The notes beneath the pieces were generated by a model that saw only the letters and a program-made list of their open reading frames with translations, was not told the origin of the DNA and ran no database searches. The translations under genes and the position numbers were made by a program. Shown one piece after another: positions 25,981-34,053 of a stretch of DNA of 64,000 nucleotides (position 1 is the first letter of the stretch; the number at the start of each line of letters is the position of its first letter). This DNA is from Methanoregula sp. PtaB.Bin085 (GTDB taxonomy: Archaea > Halobacteriota > Methanomicrobia > Methanomicrobiales > Methanospirillaceae), in contig NZ_MVQB01000028.1 in the NCBI RefSeq assembly GCF_002067035.1, positions 1-64,000 of the forward strand, in the 5' to 3' direction.

Positions 25981-27159
25981 CTAATTGCCCATCCCCGCGT
26001 AGCGCTCCATGATCCCGCGGTACACGAGCGCAGCCTTCCCGAGCGATTCGATGGTGACCCGCTCATTGACGGCATGCAGGGTTTTTATCTCGCCGGGCCC
26101 GTATTCGAGCACACTGAAGCCATGGAGCCGGAGGTGGCGGGCGTCGCTTGCGGCCCACTGGACAAAGGGAAAGACCTCTCCTCCCCAGACCTTTTCTATC
26201 TCTTCGCAGGTGGTCTTCACAAGAGTCCCCGACGGATCGGTCATCGAGGGTTCGTGGCTCTCCTCGAGGATCACCTTCGCGTTCCCTGCATGAGCCATGA
26301 TCTCCGATTTCAGGTCCTGCAGCGGGCATCCCCACGGAACCCGCATCTCGAGTTCGAGGACGCAATGCTCTGCAACGACATTGGACTTCTCGCCGCCGCG
26401 GATTGTTCCCGGGTTGTAGGTCAGGTGCCGGAGGATATCCGTGCTGCCATTGAGATCGAATTCAGACCTCATCACGTCAGCGGAACGGGCCAGGATCTCT
26501 TCAAGATCCGGGCTGAGCGGGAAATTCCGGGAATGGAGTGTGTCGACATATTGAATCAGGGAAAACGCTTCCATGATCGCGCTCGTTCCCACGGCCGGGT
26601 AGAGCGAGCCATGGGCCGGGACACCAGTGAATTCAAATCCGAACCGGCAGAGCCCTTTCTGCCCGATGGCCGGGTTCCGGCAGGGAGTGGGCTCCGCGAT
26701 GATGCAGTCAGCAGGAGCAAGGATGCGGTCGGCAAGAATGCGCCGGATCCCGCTCTGTCCACCGGTCTCCTCGTCACAGACAAAGACCAGCGTAGCCGGG
26801 ATCTCCTGCCCGGCATCCGCCATCATTTTACAGGCAGAAAGGATCGATGCACACCCGCCTTTCATATCCGTGGAACCGCGCCCGTGTACATATTTTTTAT
26901 CGATCTTCCCGGAGAAGGGAGGATACGTCCACGCCGCATCGCGTGCCGGGACGACATCGACATGCCCGGACAGGATGAGAGGCTGGCGTGCCGGGTCCGT
27001 GACCAGGTTGCACATGCCCCGGTCATCGCCATAGACCCGCGACCGTATCCCGATACTGTCGAGGAACGACCTTATGTACCCGATGACCTCATCGGTCCTG
27101 CCGGGAGGATTTTCGCTGTTGATCTTCACGAGGTCCGAACAGATCCGGCGTACATGCAT
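25981..27159 (-). CDS. M20-family metallopeptidase (ArgE/DapE/ACY1-like)
   Basis: A di-zinc hydrolase. LILSGHVDVVPA (62-72) gives the first metal His66 and catalytic Asp68. GRGSTDMKGG (93-102) holds the bridging Asp98, and CDEETGG (128-134) holds the catalytic Glu. AEPTP follows for the next ligand. The dimerisation domain starts around GVPAHGSLYPAVG. At 392 residues it has normal length. The specific substrate (acetyl-ornithine, succinyl-DAP or a dipeptide) cannot be read from the sequence; the window carries dapA and dapB elsewhere, but they are not adjacent. It shares an operon with the 167-residue gene upstream. Confidence 0.9.
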   Translation of the reverse strand: MHVRRICSDLVKINSENPPGRTDEVIGYIRSFLDSIGIRSRVYGDDRGMCNLVTDPARQPLILSGHVDVVPARDAAWTYPPFSGKIDKKYVHGRGSTDMKGGCASILSACKMMADAGQEIPATLVFVCDEETGGQSGIRRILADRILAPADCIIAEPTPCRNPAIGQKGLCRFGFEFTGVPAHGSLYPAVGTSAIMEAFSLIQYVDTLHSRNFPLSPDLEEILARSADVMRSEFDLNGSTDILRHLTYNPGTIRGGEKSNVVAEHCVLELEMRVPWGCPLQDLKSEIMAHAGNAKVILEESHEPSMTDPSGTLVKTTCEEIEKVWGGEVFPFVQWAASDARHLRLHGFSVLEYGPGEIKTLHAVNERVTIESLGKAALVYRGIMERYAGMGN

Positions 27160-27177
27160 GACAGTATCCCCGTACCG

Positions 27178-27681
27178 TCAGCCCTGGCTGAGGTATTCCC
27201 GGAAGAGCTTTGCGAGCGATCCTTCCTCATACAGGCTTTTCAGGAACTCCGGTTCAAAGAACTCGTCGATCATCGCATGGAGATAATCTGCCGGGACCGG
27301 CTTCCTGCTGTCGGGATCGAGGACGATCCGGAAGCTGCGGTAACAGGCAGGGTCCTCGGTATCGTAGATCATCTGCCAGAGAGAGGGCAGTTTCCCGAAC
27401 CGTTCGGGTTTCTTCTCCCGCAGCCAGTTGACAAAACCGGGGAATTTTGCACGATCTCCCTTCTGTTCTTCGTCGATCCGCCAGCGAAGGTATTCCGCGC
27501 CCATGATATTCTTCGGCGACTCGTAGTTCCAGACGGAAAGGCTCAGCGTGTAATCGATGTGGGCGAGCGCGTCGATGAAGTAGAAGTAAAGTACCTTGTC
27601 AAAAGCCCCGGGATCGTGGAGCACCAGGGATTTCCCGTACAGGTGCCGGAGCACCGGCATGTACTCGCTGTCATCCTGCAT
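27178..27681 (-). CDS. Conserved-looking hypothetical protein
   Basis: 167 residues, no signal peptide, no membrane helix. It is rich in aromatic residues and reads like a folded soluble protein (LYFYFIDALAHIDYTLSLSV, YLRWRIDEEQKGD, FVNWLREKKPERFG, VPADYLHAMIDEFFEPEF). I recognise no family. It is 18 bases upstream of the M20 peptidase gene on the same strand, so the two are probably translated from one message. Confidence 0.75.
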   Translation of the reverse strand: MQDDSEYMPVLRHLYGKSLVLHDPGAFDKVLYFYFIDALAHIDYTLSLSVWNYESPKNIMGAEYLRWRIDEEQKGDRAKFPGFVNWLREKKPERFGKLPSLWQMIYDTEDPACYRSFRIVLDPDSRKPVPADYLHAMIDEFFEPEFLKSLYEEGSLAKLFREYLSQG

Positions 27682-27777
27682 GTCCGGTTAGTTGGCAACG
27701 GCATCGTAAATATATTCGCTTCGTGCCGGAGGGGTGTATCCGGCACACGACGAAGATACGGGGGGCCGGTTGGAGGT

Positions 27778-28656
27778 TCAGGTAAAAAACGGCTGGCGCC
27801 GTTTCACCGCTTCGATAAAAAGGTCCTCGAGTGCTTTTCCCATTGTGCCCCGGATGTCGACATGGTTGTCGGTCCGCAGCAGGCATGGCTTCAGTTTGCC
27901 ATCAGAGGTGAGACGGAGGCGGTTACAGTACGCACAGAACTCGGTGTTATGGAGCGGCCGGACCACTTCCACTTCCGCCCCGTCAAGACAGTACTTCTTC
28001 CGGTGGTGCATCCGGCGGGTCACGATCTGCTTCGACCGGGCGGCAAGGGAGGCCTCGAGGCCGTTCAGCTCACCGTGATGATCGCAGTCATTGAAGTGCA
28101 TCAGCTCTATCAGCTGGAGCACGAGGTCACGATTGCCCCGGACGTACGCAAGAAAGTCGTCAACCTCGTGATCATTGATCCCTTTGAGGACAACCATGTT
28201 CAGCTTGACCGGTGTCAGGCCGTGCCCGAGCGCGGCATCGATCCCCTCCAGCACATCAGAGAGCCGGTCGGTGCCGGCGATCTTCCTGTATGTATCCGGG
28301 TTCAGGCTGTCAATACTCACGTTTACCCGACGGAGGCCAGCTTCTTTGAGATCGGCAGCAGAACCGGCAAGGAGCGTACCGTTGGTGGTCATAGACGATT
28401 CCATACCGTCAGGGACGGACCGGATGATATCGGCAAGGTCCGGACGGAGCAGCGGTTCGCCGCCGGTGAATTTAACGCTCCGGATCCCGAAACCTGCTGC
28501 AACCCTCAGGACCTCGGCGATCTCTGCAGCGGTCAGGGACGTCCCCGGGGCATCTTCGCCCTCGCGGTGGCAGTAGATGCAGGAGAGGTTGCACCGCGGG
28601 GTCAGGCTGACCCGGAGGTTACTGACCGGGCGGCCATGGGGATCCTTCAGCGTCAT
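27778..28656 (-). CDS. moaA: GTP 3',8-cyclase (molybdopterin biosynthesis, radical SAM)
   Basis: First enzyme of molybdopterin (tungstopterin) synthesis. The radical-SAM cluster is in TPRCNLSCIYCH (Cys22, Cys26, Cys29). The SAM-binding FTGGEPLLRPDL and MTTNGTLL segments follow. The C-terminal second [4Fe-4S] site is in FCAYCNRLRLTSDGKLKPC, which is MoaA-specific. The usual C-terminal GG pair is absent; the protein ends RRQPFFT, as in some archaeal forms. At 292 residues it is somewhat short, as expected for archaea. Its start overlaps the rlmE stop by 4 bases. Confidence 0.94.
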   Translation of the reverse strand: MTLKDPHGRPVSNLRVSLTPRCNLSCIYCHREGEDAPGTSLTAAEIAEVLRVAAGFGIRSVKFTGGEPLLRPDLADIIRSVPDGMESSMTTNGTLLAGSAADLKEAGLRRVNVSIDSLNPDTYRKIAGTDRLSDVLEGIDAALGHGLTPVKLNMVVLKGINDHEVDDFLAYVRGNRDLVLQLIELMHFNDCDHHGELNGLEASLAARSKQIVTRRMHHRKKYCLDGAEVEVVRPLHNTEFCAYCNRLRLTSDGKLKPCLLRTDNHVDIRGTMGKALEDLFIEAVKRRQPFFT

Positions 28657-29249
28657 TCTGTGCCTTCCGTACCGATAAAATTCTTTGCAACGATATACAG
28701 TTCCGTGCTTCCCTTGCGCGAGGATTTTGTATTGCAGGTCTTGACAGAATAGAAATATCTCTTGCAGTCCGCATACAGTTCCGGGAAATCCGTCCCCTGG
28801 AATGATTTGATCGCGAAATTGCCTCCCTGTTTCAGGACCCTGCTCGCAAAGGCAAGCGCCTGTTCGTTCAGCTCGATGATCCGTGCCTGGTCGTAGCTTT
28901 TGTGACCGGAAAGTTTGGGGGCTGCATCGCAGAGGACCACGTTCACGATCGGAAGTTTCTCCCGCACCAGTGCCAGCACGTCCGGATCGTTCAGGTCTCC
29001 TTCGATCGTCTCCACCCCGGCAAGCTCGGCAATCGGGTTGAGATCGATCCCGAGCACCCGTGCGTTTGTGAGAGCACGCTCAACCTGGAGCCAGCTGCCG
29101 GGAGCAGCCCCGAGGTCGACGATATTGTCTGTCGGCCGTATGATAGAAAATTTTTTCTGGATCTCCAGGAGCTTGTACGCTGCACGCGATCGGTATCCTT
29201 CGTGCTTTGCCCGCAGGTACGTCCTGTCGGTTCCCCACTGCGATCCCAT
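28653..29249 (-). CDS. rlmE: 23S rRNA (uridine-2'-O)-methyltransferase RlmE/FtsJ
   Basis: A SAM-dependent 2'-O-methyltransferase of 198 residues. The K-D-K-E catalytic set is visible: Lys26 in SRAAYKLLEI, Asp in VVLCDAAPKLSGHK, Lys in FAIKSFQG and Glu in GSTELYIVAK. The SAM loop is VDLGAAPGSWLQV. The short form without the yeast-like C-terminal extension fits RlmE/RrmJ. The gene is divergent from pcn and overlaps moaA by 4 bases. Confidence 0.94.
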   Translation of the reverse strand: MGSQWGTDRTYLRAKHEGYRSRAAYKLLEIQKKFSIIRPTDNIVDLGAAPGSWLQVERALTNARVLGIDLNPIAELAGVETIEGDLNDPDVLALVREKLPIVNVVLCDAAPKLSGHKSYDQARIIELNEQALAFASRVLKQGGNFAIKSFQGTDFPELYADCKRYFYSVKTCNTKSSRKGSTELYIVAKNFIGTEGTE

Positions 29250-29293
29250 GTGCCTGACCGTCCCTGAAAAATGCCCGGGCTAAACCCAAAACA

Positions 29294-29305
29294 CTATAAT
29301 TAAAG
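29294..29305 (+). promoter_or_regulatory. Candidate pcn promoter (TATA box)
   Basis: CTATAATTAAAG lies about 45 bases before the pcn ATG, in the 99-base gap between divergent genes. The pcn ribosome site AAGGGGT is at 29337-29343. Confidence 0.45.
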
Positions 29306-29348
29306 TATGACGATATACTGTATAAGACAGTTTGTTAAGGGGTAAGCG

Positions 29349-30092
29349 ATGTTAAAAGCAACGATAGACGCAGACATGTTCAGGGAAGCAATCGATGCGA
29401 TCTCGGCTCTCATCCCTGAGTGCCGGCTCCATACGGACGACAGCGGTTTTTCAACCCGTGCGGTTGACACGGCAAACGTCGCGATGGTTGCACTCACCCT
29501 CAAGAAGGAAGCGTTCGAGACCTACAAGGCAACAAAAGGCCAGCTGGGCATCGACCTGATGAAGATGAAGAACATCTTCGGCATGGCCACCAAAGGTGAT
29601 GTCATCAGCATCGAGATGGCTGACAATGCCCAGAAGATGTCGGTCTCTGTCCACGGGTACCACTACTCCATCACCCTCCTTGACACCAACACGATCCGGA
29701 AGGATCCGAACCCGCCCACCATCAACCTCCCGGGCAAGATCGTTATCAAGGGCGAGGATCTGAACAATGCGATGAAAGCAGCCGCGGTGATCTCCGACAA
29801 GATCGCGCTGGGGATCAACCCGAAGGACCAGACCTTCTACCTGGTTGCCGAAGGCGACACAGACCATATCCGTCGCGAATTCTCAAAAGACGAACTGGTA
29901 TCCCTTACCCCGGTCGAAGCCCGGTCACTCTTCAGCCTCGATTATCTCAAGGACATGGGCAAGGTCATGAGCAGGGCCGAGCAGGTCGAGATCTTCCTTG
30001 GCATCGACCACCCGGTCCGCTTCTCGTTCGACATTGCCGGCGGAAACGGCCATGTCGAGTACCTCCTCGCTCCCCGGATCGAGGCTGACTGA
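29349..30092 (+). CDS. pcn: DNA polymerase sliding clamp (PCNA)
   Basis: Ring-forming processivity factor for the replicative polymerases. The N-terminus MLKATIDADMFREAIDAISAL, with SGFSTRAVDTANVAMVALTL, matches archaeal PCNA. The interdomain segment around PPTINLPGKIVIKGEDLNNAM and the C-terminal HPVRFSFDIAGGNGHVEYLLAPRIE end are both diagnostic. At 247 residues it has normal length. The stop overlaps the priL start by one base, so clamp and primase large subunit are translationally coupled. Confidence 0.97.
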   Translation: MLKATIDADMFREAIDAISALIPECRLHTDDSGFSTRAVDTANVAMVALTLKKEAFETYKATKGQLGIDLMKMKNIFGMATKGDVISIEMADNAQKMSVSVHGYHYSITLLDTNTIRKDPNPPTINLPGKIVIKGEDLNNAMKAAAVISDKIALGINPKDQTFYLVAEGDTDHIRREFSKDELVSLTPVEARSLFSLDYLKDMGKVMSRAEQVEIFLGIDHPVRFSFDIAGGNGHVEYLLAPRIEAD

Positions 30093-31189
30093 TGGACTAT
30101 TCCCCATCGGCCAAGGAACTTTCCCATTTCCCTTTTTTAAAAAAAGCCCAGGACCATATCAAGCGCTCGTTCCCCCCCATCGATCAGCTGCTGAAACAGG
30201 AGAAAGGGGCACTCCTGACCGATCTCGCGGTCCGGCGGATCAACCAGGCGCTGGCGGCTAAGAAGACCATCGCCGCCCATTTCCAGCACCGCGATGACGA
30301 CGAGATCGCAAGTTACGTGCTGGCCCGGATCATTGTCTCCTGCATCCAGGACAAACAGCTCTATGACCGGCTCACCCGGTATGAGGCGGAACGGGCGTAC
30401 TATTTCCTCAACTCCGAGACCGGCTCTGAGTCGGAGAAAGGCTGGAACGAGAATGCCGTACTGGACGACGACCAGAACAGCCGCATTGCACAACACATCG
30501 CTGCCGAGTTCGGAATCGACCTTGCAAGGGACCGGATGCCGCTTGCCGATTATGTCGAGATCGTGTCCGTTCTGCACGAAGACCGGTTCAAGCTCGTCAA
30601 CCGCAGGGTGAGCAAAGGGTTTGTGGAGATAAAAAAAGAGGAACTCCTCGAACTGCTCCGGGAGCGAATCCGCGTCATCCTCCGCCGCGACCTCCCCTAC
30701 CACGTGCCAAAGAGCATCTGCGAGCAGCTGGCGCCCGTTGCTGAATCGATCAAAAAGGAGTACCAGGAGCAGATGCTCCGCCAGTTCGGTGCCATTGAAG
30801 AGAATGCATTCCCGCCCTGCATGCAGGCCCTGATAAAAGCCCTGACCGCCGGCACCAACCTCACCCACGCCGGCCGGTTCTCCCTGACCTCGTTCGTCCA
30901 CACAATCGGGATGGACGTCCCGGCAATCGCCCAGCTCTTTGCACGCTCACCGGACTTCGACCCGGAAAAGACCATGTACCAGGTTGAGCACATTACCGGG
31001 CGCGGGGGATCCGGGACAGAGTACACGGCACCCGCCTGTGCCGCGATGCGCACGACCGGCCTCTGTGTCAACCGCGACCAGCTCTGCGAGCACGTGAACC
31101 ACCCGCTGAGTTACTACAAGGTCAGGAAGAAGGACCTGGCTGCCGGAAAAGGAAAGAAAAAGGAAGCGTTAAAAGCCCCGCCTACGTGA
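30092..31189 (+). CDS. priL: DNA primase large subunit PriL
   Basis: The regulatory Fe-S subunit of the archaeal primase. The C-terminal domain carries four cysteines spaced as in PriL: FPPC, then APACAAM, GLC, and DQLCEHVNHPLSYYK. TGRGGSGTEYTAPAC is strongly conserved. The N-terminal helical half includes LARIIVSC and YEAERAYYFLN. At 365 residues it is of usual size, with a Lys/Ala-rich tail (AAGKGKKKEALKAPPT). It is coupled to pcn. The last 8 bases overlap a small gene on the other strand. Confidence 0.95.
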   Translation: MDYSPSAKELSHFPFLKKAQDHIKRSFPPIDQLLKQEKGALLTDLAVRRINQALAAKKTIAAHFQHRDDDEIASYVLARIIVSCIQDKQLYDRLTRYEAERAYYFLNSETGSESEKGWNENAVLDDDQNSRIAQHIAAEFGIDLARDRMPLADYVEIVSVLHEDRFKLVNRRVSKGFVEIKKEELLELLRERIRVILRRDLPYHVPKSICEQLAPVAESIKKEYQEQMLRQFGAIEENAFPPCMQALIKALTAGTNLTHAGRFSLTSFVHTIGMDVPAIAQLFARSPDFDPEKTMYQVEHITGRGGSGTEYTAPACAAMRTTGLCVNRDQLCEHVNHPLSYYKVRKKDLAAGKGKKKEALKAPPT

Positions 31190-31358
31190 TCTTTGCATTT
31201 ACGAAATACCCGGCACCCGAGAGAAAGAGGATGAATACAATGATTGCCGCCAGGTATGCAGTCCCTGCAGGCATGACCATGGGAAGGACTGCGAGGAGGA
31301 TTATGAGTGTGAGGAATGCGGCAAATCCGATGATCACATCGAGAAGTCGTTCGTCCAT
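31182..31358 (-). CDS. Small two-helix membrane protein (58 residues)
   Basis: A short open frame starts at the ATG 31358 and stops with TAG at 31182. It reads MDERLLDVIIGFAAF, then a hydrophobic helix to about 28, a short MPAGTAY turn, and a second helix from about 34 to 52, ending NAKIT. Two clean membrane helices with a charged start and positive end are unlikely by chance. I know no function. Its end overlaps the end of priL by 8 bases. Confidence 0.65.
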   Translation of the reverse strand: MDERLLDVIIGFAAFLTLIILLAVLPMVMPAGTAYLAAIIVFILFLSGAGYFVNAKIT

Positions 31359-31731
31359 TACCGCAGATTTTCGCTGCCGGAGGATTTAGGCTTATCCAAG
31401 TTCTTACCGGGGAGCCGGGTTTGATAAAAATCCTGTTAAATGACAGGATTATGGGGGCTGATGCCCCCATGCCCCCGATTGAGATGAACGGCCGCCGCCC
31501 CGAAGGGCGCCCCGCGGCGGCATTCAAATACTGTTTTTCCGGACCTGCTCTGGCCCCGCCGTGCCCCGAGAGGGGCCCTGAGGCGGGGAGCCCTCACAAA
31601 AAATCCTAAATGCTGTATTTTTCATCGTTCCAGTGTGAACAAAACCAGTTCATGCATGTTTCTCCAAGGCAGATATTTTCTGAGAATCGAAAATCGATAC
31701 ACTCATGGTGACATAAGAAAATCATTCTGCC
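31359..31731. other. Intergenic region occupied by repeat A
   Basis: 373 bases. The left part may hold the promoter of the small membrane gene (minus strand). 31451-31590 is repeat A copy 3. Bases 31600-31731 are AT-rich and lead into the HD-domain gene. No other gene is supported. Confidence 0.6.
31451..31590 (+). repeat. Intergenic repeat A, copy 3
   Basis: It contains the ATGGGGGC-TGAT-GCCCCCAT hairpin, GATGAACGG, the GCCGCCGC/GCGGCGGC stem around CCCGAAGGGCGCCCC, GACCTGCTCTGGCCCCGCCG and CCTGAGGCGGGGAG. It has no internal insertion and is the best reference copy. Confidence 0.85.
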
Positions 31732-32283
31732 ATGCAACGATCTGCAGCCATCGCGCTCCTCCGGCAGCACGTGCACGGGGACGCGCTCGTGAAACACTGC
31801 CTCGCAACCGGGGCGATCATGAAAGCGGTTGCCGGTCCGCTAGGCGGCGACCCGGCCCTCTGGGAAGAGATCGGGCTCCTGCACGACATTGATTTCGAAC
31901 AGGTCAACGGCGATATGCAGCAGCACGGGGTTGCCGGGGCCCGGCTTCTGAAAGTTGCCGGTATTCCGGATGACCTCTGCGGGATCATCGCGGGCCATAA
32001 TCATTTCCTTCATACCGCCCCGTACGAGACACCGGTGGAGATCTCACTCCAGGCGGCAGACAGCGCTTCGGGCCTTATCATGGCATGCGCCCTTGTCAAG
32101 GGCGGCCGGCTTTCCGATGTTTCGGTGAAGACGATAACGAAAAAAGCAAAGGAGAAGTCCTTTGCTGCCGGATGCGACCGCAACCGGATCGCCCTCATCG
32201 GCGGCCTGATGGAGATCCCGGTCTTCTACGGTCACGCGCTGGCAGGCCTGATGGAGATCCGCACGGAACTCGGGCTGGAATAA
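31732..32283 (+). CDS. HD-domain phosphohydrolase-like protein
   Basis: 183 residues of the HD superfamily. VKHCLATGAIMKAVA gives the first His (H22), EEIGLLHDIDFEQV gives the paired HD (H51-D52), MQQHGVAGARLL adds another His, and SLQAADSASGL gives the last Asp (about 109). All metal ligands are therefore present. Members hydrolyse nucleotide or other phosphate esters; the substrate here is unknown. The ATG is at the start of the open frame. It is 44 bases from the ThiN gene. Confidence 0.88.
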   Translation: MQRSAAIALLRQHVHGDALVKHCLATGAIMKAVAGPLGGDPALWEEIGLLHDIDFEQVNGDMQQHGVAGARLLKVAGIPDDLCGIIAGHNHFLHTAPYETPVEISLQAADSASGLIMACALVKGGRLSDVSVKTITKKAKEKSFAAGCDRNRIALIGGLMEIPVFYGHALAGLMEIRTELGLE

Positions 32284-32327
32284 TCACGTTTTAAGAACAG
32301 CGACGCCAAGTACTGGATGATCGATCC

Positions 32328-32867
32328 ATGGACCCGGTACAGGAACGGAGCAATACGCTCGCAGCGCTGCAGGCTGCGGTGACGCAGACGGAAGGATCGG
32401 CCAGTCCCCGGCTTGTCCCGCCCGAGGGCATCTCGTTCGGGTACGCCCTCAGGGGTGCCCGGGACGCCGGGAGCGTTGCCGCTGCCGCCGGGGGGATACG
32501 GAAGGGTGCCGGGGGCAGTGCCGCTGCATCCTGCTCATTCGGGACCGGTGAACCGGTTGTCCCGGTCATCCTGACTATCATGAAATTCGACCCGGCCATT
32601 CGGAGCGCTGCAATCCTGCAGTATTCCGACCGTGCGCTCAGGGTGTTTGAAAACGACCTGTTCCTCGAATGCGCTCTTTTGGATGCCGCATCATCGCAGA
32701 AAGGGATCAGCACCATGGACTGGGGTATAGCATCGTGCTGCAAAGAAGAGATCCCCGACGTCATTTACCGGAGAGGCACAACCGCTGCGGACTCGCGCAT
32801 CATCCTGCCCGGTGAGGATCCGGCCGACGTTCTCAACAATATCATTATCTGCTCCAACCGCATTTAA
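32328..32867 (+). CDS. thiN: ThiN-type thiamine-phosphate synthase domain protein
   Basis: A stand-alone ThiN-like protein (179 residues). In archaea ThiN can replace ThiE in making thiamine phosphate. The pattern fits well: LVPPEGISFGYALRGARD near the start, PVILTIMKFDPAIRSA in the middle, then ILQYSDRALRVFE, GISTMDWGIASCC, PDVIYRRG and a final DPADVLNNIIICSNRI. It is not fused to ThiD or to a DNA-binding domain, so it could also be a ligand-sensing relative. The usual MxHDP is MKFDP here, which may affect function. Confidence 0.75.
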   Translation: MDPVQERSNTLAALQAAVTQTEGSASPRLVPPEGISFGYALRGARDAGSVAAAAGGIRKGAGGSAAASCSFGTGEPVVPVILTIMKFDPAIRSAAILQYSDRALRVFENDLFLECALLDAASSQKGISTMDWGIASCCKEEIPDVIYRRGTTAADSRIILPGEDPADVLNNIIICSNRI

Positions 32868-32893
32868 CATAATGCACTTTGCGAGGAAACTCC

Positions 32894-33085
32894 ATGGGAA
32901 TCAAGCCATCCTATATCAAGACTATCGGAACTGAACTTGTCACCAAGCAGCGGGCAGGTTTCTCGAACAATTTTGAAGAGAACAAGCAGCAGCTTGAGAA
33001 GTCCGCGGTTATCGACAGCAAGCGGGTCCGGAACCGCATCGCCGGATACATTACAAGAAAAATAAATACCAAGAAACATTCATAA
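32894..33085 (+). CDS. rps17e: 30S ribosomal protein S17e
   Basis: Small archaeal/eukaryal-type ribosomal protein, 63 residues. MGIKPSYIKTIGTELVTKQ and VIDSKRVRNRIAGYITRKI are family signatures. I start at ATG 32894, preceded by GAGGAA; the five upstream codons in frame are not part of the family. It is 8 bases ahead of dapA and probably in the same transcript. Confidence 0.95.
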   Translation: MGIKPSYIKTIGTELVTKQRAGFSNNFEENKQQLEKSAVIDSKRVRNRIAGYITRKINTKKHS

Positions 33086-33093
33086 CCCTATTC

Positions 33094-34047
33094 ATGTTTG
33101 AAGGTGTCCTTCCAGCGATTATTACCCCTTTTAAAAGAAACCCCGCGATGGGCCTGGACATCCCCGGCCTTCAGAAAAACATCGGGTTTCTGCTGTCTCG
33201 TGGCGTCCACGGGATTGTGCCCTGCGGTTCGACCGGCGAATCAGCCACCCTTTCCTTTGATGAACACGAGAAGGTCATCGAGGTCACGGTCGATGCGGTC
33301 AATGGCAAGGTACCGGTCCTTGCCGGTACCGGTTCCAACAACACGGTAGAAGCGATCCGGCTGACGAAAGCTGCGAAGGACATCGGTGCAGACGGTGTGC
33401 TCGTCATCAGCCCGTACGGCAACAAGCCCAACCGGACTGGTCTTGTGAAGCACTACACGAAACTCGCCGACCTCGATATCCCGGTCGTCATCTACAATAT
33501 CCCCGGCAGGACCGGCCAGAACCTGGAGCCGGACCTGATCGCAGAACTGGCGCAGCACCCCAATATCGTCGGGGTTAAGGAAGCCAGCGGCAACATCGGC
33601 CAGATGTCCCGCGTCATCGAGGAGACGCAGGACGAGGACTTCGTGCTCATCTCCGGCGACGACAATATCACCATCCCCGTCATGGCGCTGGGCGGAGCGG
33701 GGGTTATCTCGGTTGCGGCCAACATCGACCCGGCCCGGATGGTCGCCATGTGCGACGCGATGAGGAAGGGAGACTACCAGAAGGCGCTCGTGCTCCATTA
33801 CGCGATGTCGCCGCTGTTCCGGTCCATGTTCATAGATACGAACCCAATCCCGGTCAAGAAAGCGGCCGAACTGATGGGGCTGGCCGGCGGACCTGTCCGA
33901 CTCCCGCTTGACGATCTTGACGCGGCGAAGACCGAGCAGCTGAAAAAGGTCCTTGCAACCATCCCGAAATCCGGAGCACGTGCGGTACCGAAGAAGCCGG
34001 CCAAATCCCCGGCAAAGAAGCCCGCCGCAAAAGGCCGGAGACGGTGA
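33094..34047 (+). CDS. dapA: 4-hydroxy-tetrahydrodipicolinate synthase with basic C-terminal tail
   Basis: Condenses pyruvate with aspartate semialdehyde in lysine/DAP synthesis. PCGSTGESATLS (43-54) binds pyruvate, VVIYNIPGRTGQ holds Tyr134, and NIVGVKEASGN holds the Schiff-base Lys162. The core ends near residue 291 as usual. A lysine/alanine/proline-rich tail then follows (VPKKPAKSPAKKPAAKGRRR), about 20-25 residues beyond the family length. It is in a cluster with dapB and asd, which supply the next and previous steps. Confidence 0.96.
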   Translation: MFEGVLPAIITPFKRNPAMGLDIPGLQKNIGFLLSRGVHGIVPCGSTGESATLSFDEHEKVIEVTVDAVNGKVPVLAGTGSNNTVEAIRLTKAAKDIGADGVLVISPYGNKPNRTGLVKHYTKLADLDIPVVIYNIPGRTGQNLEPDLIAELAQHPNIVGVKEASGNIGQMSRVIEETQDEDFVLISGDDNITIPVMALGGAGVISVAANIDPARMVAMCDAMRKGDYQKALVLHYAMSPLFRSMFIDTNPIPVKKAAELMGLAGGPVRLPLDDLDAAKTEQLKKVLATIPKSGARAVPKKPAKSPAKKPAAKGRRR

Positions 34048-34053
34048 GATCCG

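Noticed and set aside
26074-28752. An 892-codon open frame on the plus strand
   Set aside because: It runs antisense through the M20 peptidase, the 167-residue gene and moaA, all with clear motifs on the minus strand. High GC leaves the opposite frame open by chance.
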